Below are positions 60,517 through 64,000 of a stretch of DNA of 64,000 nucleotides, piece after piece. Position 1 is the first letter of the stretch. Each line of letters starts with the position of its first letter. The notes beneath the pieces are model-generated. The model had not been told where the DNA came from. It was given only the letters and a program-made list of their open reading frames with translations, and searched no databases. This DNA comes from Bacillota bacterium (GTDB taxonomy: Bacteria > Bacillota > Clostridia > Acetivibrionales > DSM-1351). A program made the translations under genes and the position numbers. The stretch is from assembly GCA_023397905.1 (NCBI GenBank), contig JAEWSZ010000106.1, positions 59,946 to 123,945 of the forward strand, written 5' to 3'.

Positions 60517-61083
60517 ATGTTAATAGATTTAAGTGTAAAAGTAACCGGAGCGGCCAATAAAAATGCCCTGGACAACGAAAAAATGGTTTCGTTCGGACAT
60601 CTGGGAACGCATTTTGATGTAATGAACAAAGAGTTCCCACTGGAATTCACAAAGAGAAAAGGCATAGTATTTGATGCCAGTGGGGTAACCGGCAGGGACA
60701 TTGAAGTATCGGATGTGGATATGGACCTGGTAGAAGCGGATATGTTCGTTGCTTTCCGCACAGGATTTATTGAAAAGGAGGAATACGGTACAAAGGTGTA
60801 TTTTGCGGCACATCCCCAGCTGTCAAATGAATTGATAGACCGGCTGCTGGACCGCAGGATATCTATTATCGGCATTGACTGCGCAGGAGTCAGGCGCGGA
60901 GCGGAACACACTCCAAAGGATCAGTACTGCGCCGACAGGGGGGTATTTATTATTGAAAATCTCTGCAATTTAGACAGGATTTTAAAAAATAATACGGCGG
61001 AGTTTACCGCAAACACATATCCCATAAATTTCTCCGGCATGACGGGGCTGCCCTGCAGAGTGGTGGCCGAGATTCCGGACTGA
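60517..61083 (+). CDS. Cyclase family protein (metal-dependent amidohydrolase)
   Basis: 188 residues. The signature FGHLGTHFDVM (HxGTHxD metal-binding motif, about residues 27-36) is the hallmark of the cyclase/kynurenine formamidase family (PF04199), and DLSVKV starts the protein as usual. FDASGVTGRDIEVSDVD and the ADMFVAFRTG strand match. Members hydrolyse N-formyl groups or lactams, or isatin. The first metal-ligand segment is typical but the second metal ligand cannot be placed. It is followed by a strong terminator, so it is monocistronic. Confidence 0.8.
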   Translation: MLIDLSVKVTGAANKNALDNEKMVSFGHLGTHFDVMNKEFPLEFTKRKGIVFDASGVTGRDIEVSDVDMDLVEADMFVAFRTGFIEKEEYGTKVYFAAHPQLSNELIDRLLDRRISIIGIDCAGVRRGAEHTPKDQYCADRGVFIIENLCNLDRILKNNTAEFTANTYPINFSGMTGLPCRVVAEIPD

Positions 61084-61109
61084 AGCATTTCCGTGAATCA
61101 TTTCCATAT

Positions 61110-61136
61110 ACCGGCGGACATGACCGCCGGTTTTTT
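61110..61136 (+). terminator. Intrinsic terminator of the cyclase-family gene
   Basis: CCGGCGG (61111-61117) pairs with CCGCCGG (61124-61130) around six bases, followed by TTTTTT. A flanking A-T pair extends the stem. Confidence 0.85.
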
Positions 61137-61215
61137 AACCAAGATTTTACCCTTATTTAATTCTCTCATAATAATCAATGTTTAATATGATAGTAGATCT
61201 TAAGTTGTACATTCT

Positions 61216-61231
61216 TATTAAATCGGTTTAA
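61216..61231. promoter_or_regulatory. LacI-like operator, upstream copy
   Basis: TATTAAATCGGTTTAA, an imperfect palindrome with the central CG typical of LacI/CcpA-type operators. The identical 16-mer recurs at 61402-61417, 186 bases away. Confidence 0.6.
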
Positions 61232-61401
61232 TAAAATAAAAGATTAAAAATTTATATAGCGGCAAGAAATACGGTATCCGAGAAAGAACTGCTATTTTAT
61301 CTATATGGTAAAAACAGCCTATATAGTATTAATGAGGAATACTGTTGAACTTTTTATCAGAATCAGCCATTTAATCTGATGCGTTAAATTTTTTTATATA
61401 T

Positions 61402-61417
61402 TATTAAATCGGTTTAA
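61402..61417. promoter_or_regulatory. LacI-like operator, downstream copy
   Basis: Second exact copy of TATTAAATCGGTTTAA, about 60 bases before the first permease gene. With the copy at 61216-61231 it could support DNA looping. The remaining intergenic sequence (61137-61474) is AT-rich; no perfect promoter is obvious and no gene is seen. Confidence 0.6.
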
Positions 61418-61474
61418 GTAAAGTGTTAAATAAATGTTAGAATTTGCGACAGAATCATGAGAGGTTAAAACAAA

Positions 61475-62389
61475 ATGAGACAAAAAAGTGAATTGTGGAA
61501 AAACAGATACCTGTATTTGATGGCTTTGCCTGCGCTGGCCATATATTTTCTCTTCTCGTATGCTCCTATGTACGGGATAATAATAGCCTTCAAAAAGTTT
61601 AATTACAGGGACGGCATTTTCGGCAGCCCCTGGAACGGATTTAAAAACTTTGTATTTTACTTTACCACCGACGATTTTACCAGGACCACCTTCAACACCC
61701 TCTGGATAAACTTCAACAACATATTGTGGGAAACTGTATTGGCAGTGGTTTTCGCCATATTCCTCAATGAAATCAGAAACAACTCTATGAAAAAAGTGTA
61801 TCAGATATTGATGTTTCTGCCCTATTTCTTTTCCGCCATCATAATAGGCAAATTCGTTTCAATGCTGTTCAGCATTGATTACGGGGTCATAAACCATGCT
61901 TTGGAGGCTTTGGGGAACCAGCCGGTGGACTGGTATCTGAAACCGGAATACTGGGTGAAAATATTGGTGGGAGCGCATCTTTGGAAGCATGTGGGCTACT
62001 CCGTAATAATATACATAGCGACCATCACGGGCATTGACAGCGAGCTGTTTGAAGCCTCTGCCATTGACGGCGCCACAAGATTCCAGCAAATACGGTATGT
62101 TACCATGCCGCATCTGATACCGGTTGTTATAATCCTTGTACTGTTATCCATAGGAAAGATTTTCTTCGGGGAATTTGACCTTATATATGCGGTCACCTCA
62201 AACAATGGAGCGTTGATCCCAACCACGGATGTAATTGAAACCTATATATACAGGTGCGTCAGCACGGGCCTTCAGGACTTTGGGATACTTGGGGCAATCG
62301 GCCTGTACCAGTCTGTCGTGGGATTTATTCTCGTGCTTGGAAGCAATCTGGCTATCAAAAAATACGACAAAGACTATTCACTTTTTTAG
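61475..62389 (+). CDS. ABC transporter permease, LplB/YteP type
   Basis: 304 residues with six membrane segments. The start (MALPALAIYFLFSYAPMYGI, then IAFKKFNYRDGI) is characteristic of the LplB/YteP group that imports oligosaccharides such as rhamnogalacturonan or xylan fragments. EAA loop: EASAIDGATRFQQIRYVTMP near residue 190. The ribosome site is weak (GAGAGG further upstream). It is the first gene of the operon here, followed after 12 bases by the second permease. Confidence 0.88.
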   Translation: MRQKSELWKNRYLYLMALPALAIYFLFSYAPMYGIIIAFKKFNYRDGIFGSPWNGFKNFVFYFTTDDFTRTTFNTLWINFNNILWETVLAVVFAIFLNEIRNNSMKKVYQILMFLPYFFSAIIIGKFVSMLFSIDYGVINHALEALGNQPVDWYLKPEYWVKILVGAHLWKHVGYSVIIYIATITGIDSELFEASAIDGATRFQQIRYVTMPHLIPVVIILVLLSIGKIFFGEFDLIYAVTSNNGALIPTTDVIETYIYRCVSTGLQDFGILGAIGLYQSVVGFILVLGSNLAIKKYDKDYSLF

Positions 62390-62401
62390 GGAGTTGTTAC
62401 T

Positions 62402-63286
62402 ATGAGAAACCAAACAGATCTTTTTTACAGGGTGTCCTATGTGTTCATTAATATAATATTGGCCGCCATAAGTATTATTACAATAATCCCGCTGGTATTG
62501 ACGGTGATAGTGTCACTTTCCGACGAGCAGTCCATTATCATGAACGGATTCAGCTTTTTCCCGTCGAAGTTTTCAACACTGGCTTTCAGGACAGCCCTTG
62601 AAGGCAGCTGGATATTCAGCGCCTACAGGGTGACCGTTTTTGTGACGGTAGTGGGCACTTTCCTGTGTGTATTGCTTTCTTCGGCGCTGGGCTACGTCAT
62701 AGCGCAGAACAAGGTCAAATACCGCAACAGGATTGCCATGTTCCTGTTTATACCAATGGTATTCAACGCGGGACTTATGCCCTGGTATATGTGGGTGACA
62801 AGGGGGCTTCACCTTAAAAACAGCCTGCTGGCCCTGATATTGCCCATGCTTGTAAATCCGTTCTGGATTTTCCTTTTGAGAAATTATTTCAAAACAATAC
62901 CGGCATCGCTTTCGGAATCGGCGGAAATTGACGGGGCAGGGCCTGTCTACACATTTACAACCATCATTCTGCCGCTTTCAAAGCCCATACTTGCCACAAT
63001 AGTGCTGTTTTCATCATTGAGCTACTGGAACAACTATACGCTTTCCCTGTGGCTGATAGACAGGCAGGAGCTTTATCCGCTGCAATATATGCTGTACAAG
63101 CTGCAGTCATACATAATATGGCTGACGCAGAATGCCGGAAGCGTCAGCGAGGGGAATGAGATCATTCCGTCTGAAAGCACGCAGATGGCTACTTTCCTCA
63201 TAGCGCTGGGCCCTATCGTTCTTGTTTATCCCTTTATCCAGAAATATTTTGTAAAGGGGATCATGATAGGAGCCGTAAAAGGTTGA
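62402..63286 (+). CDS. ABC transporter permease, YtcP/YesQ type
   Basis: 294 residues with six membrane segments. The GFSFFPSKFSTLAF stretch after the first helix and the EAA loop ESAEIDGAGPVYTFTTIILP near residue 180 define the YtcP-type partner of LplB. The end QKYFVKGIMIGAVKG is standard. RBS AGGGAG precedes the ATG. The binding-protein gene follows after 66 bases, an order (permease, permease, binding protein) typical of this transporter group. Confidence 0.88.
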   Translation: MRNQTDLFYRVSYVFINIILAAISIITIIPLVLTVIVSLSDEQSIIMNGFSFFPSKFSTLAFRTALEGSWIFSAYRVTVFVTVVGTFLCVLLSSALGYVIAQNKVKYRNRIAMFLFIPMVFNAGLMPWYMWVTRGLHLKNSLLALILPMLVNPFWIFLLRNYFKTIPASLSESAEIDGAGPVYTFTTIILPLSKPILATIVLFSSLSYWNNYTLSLWLIDRQELYPLQYMLYKLQSYIIWLTQNAGSVSEGNEIIPSESTQMATFLIALGPIVLVYPFIQKYFVKGIMIGAVKG

Positions 63287-63352
63287 TCGAACAGGGTACA
63301 AGCCCTTCGATAATATAAAAAAGATAATATGAAAAAAAAGGAGTGCATTTCA

Positions 63353-64000
63353 ATGACAAAAATATGGAAACAATTTGCTCCGGCAGTGGCAGGCCTGTTA
63401 ATAATAGCCACTACCGCAGCCGGTTGCGGCAGTGCGGGCGACGATAGCAGCACGGCTTCCGGAACCACACAGTCCACCGAAGCATCACAGTCTTCTGCCC
63501 AGGAACCGGCGAAGAAAATGTCGGCTAACCTTAAAATACTCTTGATGGGTGAGGAATCTGCCGGACAGAAGGAAGTAAACAAGGCCGTAGAGGATAAATT
63601 GAAAGCCGACGGGTTTGACTTTACCCTGGATTACGTTTATGTACCCTCAAACGATTATGCCAACAAGCAGACTCTTGTAGCTTCATCAGGCGAAGATATG
63701 GACATCACCTGGGCCCACAAGAGCACCATAAACGATCAGGTCGCAAAGGGGATGTACGCGCTTCTTGACGAAGCCTTAAAAAGCTTTGGCTCCGAGCTTG
63801 TAAGCAACACACCCGACTATTCCTTCAAGGAAGTGACAGTGGACGGTAAGATATACGCTATTCCGAGAGTTGCTCCCGCCGCCCAGAACGATTGGGTGGT
63901 AAGCATAAGAGGGGATCTCAGGAAAAAGTACAACATTCCGGAAATAAAAACGCTGGCGGATTTTGAAGCCTATGCGGACGCCCTTTCAAAGAATGAGAAG
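63353..64000 (+). CDS. LplA-type sugar-binding lipoprotein, N-terminal part (runs off the window)
   Basis: 216 codons are visible and the frame is open at the window edge. Signal peptide with lipobox AGC (cysteine about residue 25), a Ser/Thr linker (STASGTTQSTEASQSS), then a binding-protein fold with LKILLMGEESAG and DITWAHKSTINDQV. RBS AAAGGAG at 63337-63343 supports the ATG at 63353. Complete proteins of this group have about 500 residues, so more than half lies outside. It supplies the substrate to the two permeases upstream. Confidence 0.85.
   Translation, partial: MTKIWKQFAPAVAGLLIIATTAAGCGSAGDDSSTASGTTQSTEASQSSAQEPAKKMSANLKILLMGEESAGQKEVNKAVEDKLKADGFDFTLDYVYVPSNDYANKQTLVASSGEDMDITWAHKSTINDQVAKGMYALLDEALKSFGSELVSNTPDYSFKEVTVDGKIYAIPRVAPAAQNDWVVSIRGDLRKKYNIPEIKTLADFEAYADALSKNEK

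Overview
The window reads as chromosomal DNA of an anaerobic, sugar-fermenting Clostridia (Bacillota). The support is YesM/YesN-type two-component control of sugar transport, several CUT1 sugar transporters without their own ATPase, lipoprotein-type binding proteins, strong GGAGG ribosome sites, frequent GTG/TTG starts and near-consensus TTGACA/TATAAT promoters. I saw no rRNA, tRNA, CRISPR array, transposase or phage module. The species cannot be named from the sequence alone.

Layout. (1) 1-3021: end of a potA-like ATPase, then potB, potC and potD, a polyamine importer. (2) 3160-7306: a MATE exporter, three tandem isochorismatase-like hydrolases, a glutaredoxin-like protein and a convergent LURP-one/YxjI protein. 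(3) 7657-11351: an ABC-2 exporter (ATPase and two permeases) with a family 2 glycosyltransferase, closed by a strong terminator. (4) 11448-18979: polyol/sugar operon with a dehydrogenase, FGGY kinase, ribose-type ABC importer and ROK regulator; its promoter is followed by four tandem 13-bp repeats. (5) 19043-26509: sensor kinase and response regulator divergent from a CUT1 importer and a URO-D-family protein. (6) 26700-38685: a probable iron-responsive island with a membrane-anchored flavodoxin, a PchR/YbtA-like AraC regulator, two tandem heterodimeric siderophore-type ABC pairs, a DtxR-family regulator, a TetR regulator and a MATE exporter. An AGTTAGA-N4-TCTAACT palindrome lies before the AraC gene and before each ABC pair.

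(7) 38748-47025: an accessory stretch. It holds a nested-palindrome element of about 360 bp, an AraC regulator with an alpha/beta hydrolase, a scar joining two gene remnants, a TetR gene broken by one in-frame stop but with an intact symmetrical promoter-operator, a structured leader before two flavin reductases, a GIY-YIG protein, an XRE/superoxide-reductase-like fusion, a DUF4234 protein and a HAD phosphatase. (8) 47137-59014: a probable amino-sugar or amino-polyol catabolic locus, with a NagB-like protein, ROK regulator and PIG-L deacetylase on the minus strand, and a CUT1 importer, two SDRs, a Gfo/Idh/MocA oxidoreductase, a second NagB-like protein, a PfkB kinase and a small protein on the plus strand. 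A shared AT-rich palindrome marks its promoters. (9) 59263-64000: a flavoprotein, a metal-dependent cyclase-family hydrolase, and an LplB/YtcP-type ABC operon behind two identical LacI-like operators, running off the window.

Most of the DNA is ordinary carbohydrate-uptake genome. The most unusual material is regulatory and structural: the shared boxes of the iron island, the nested palindromic element with its short relatives, the structured leader at 42962-43118, and the amino-sugar locus with two catalytically divergent NagB homologues.
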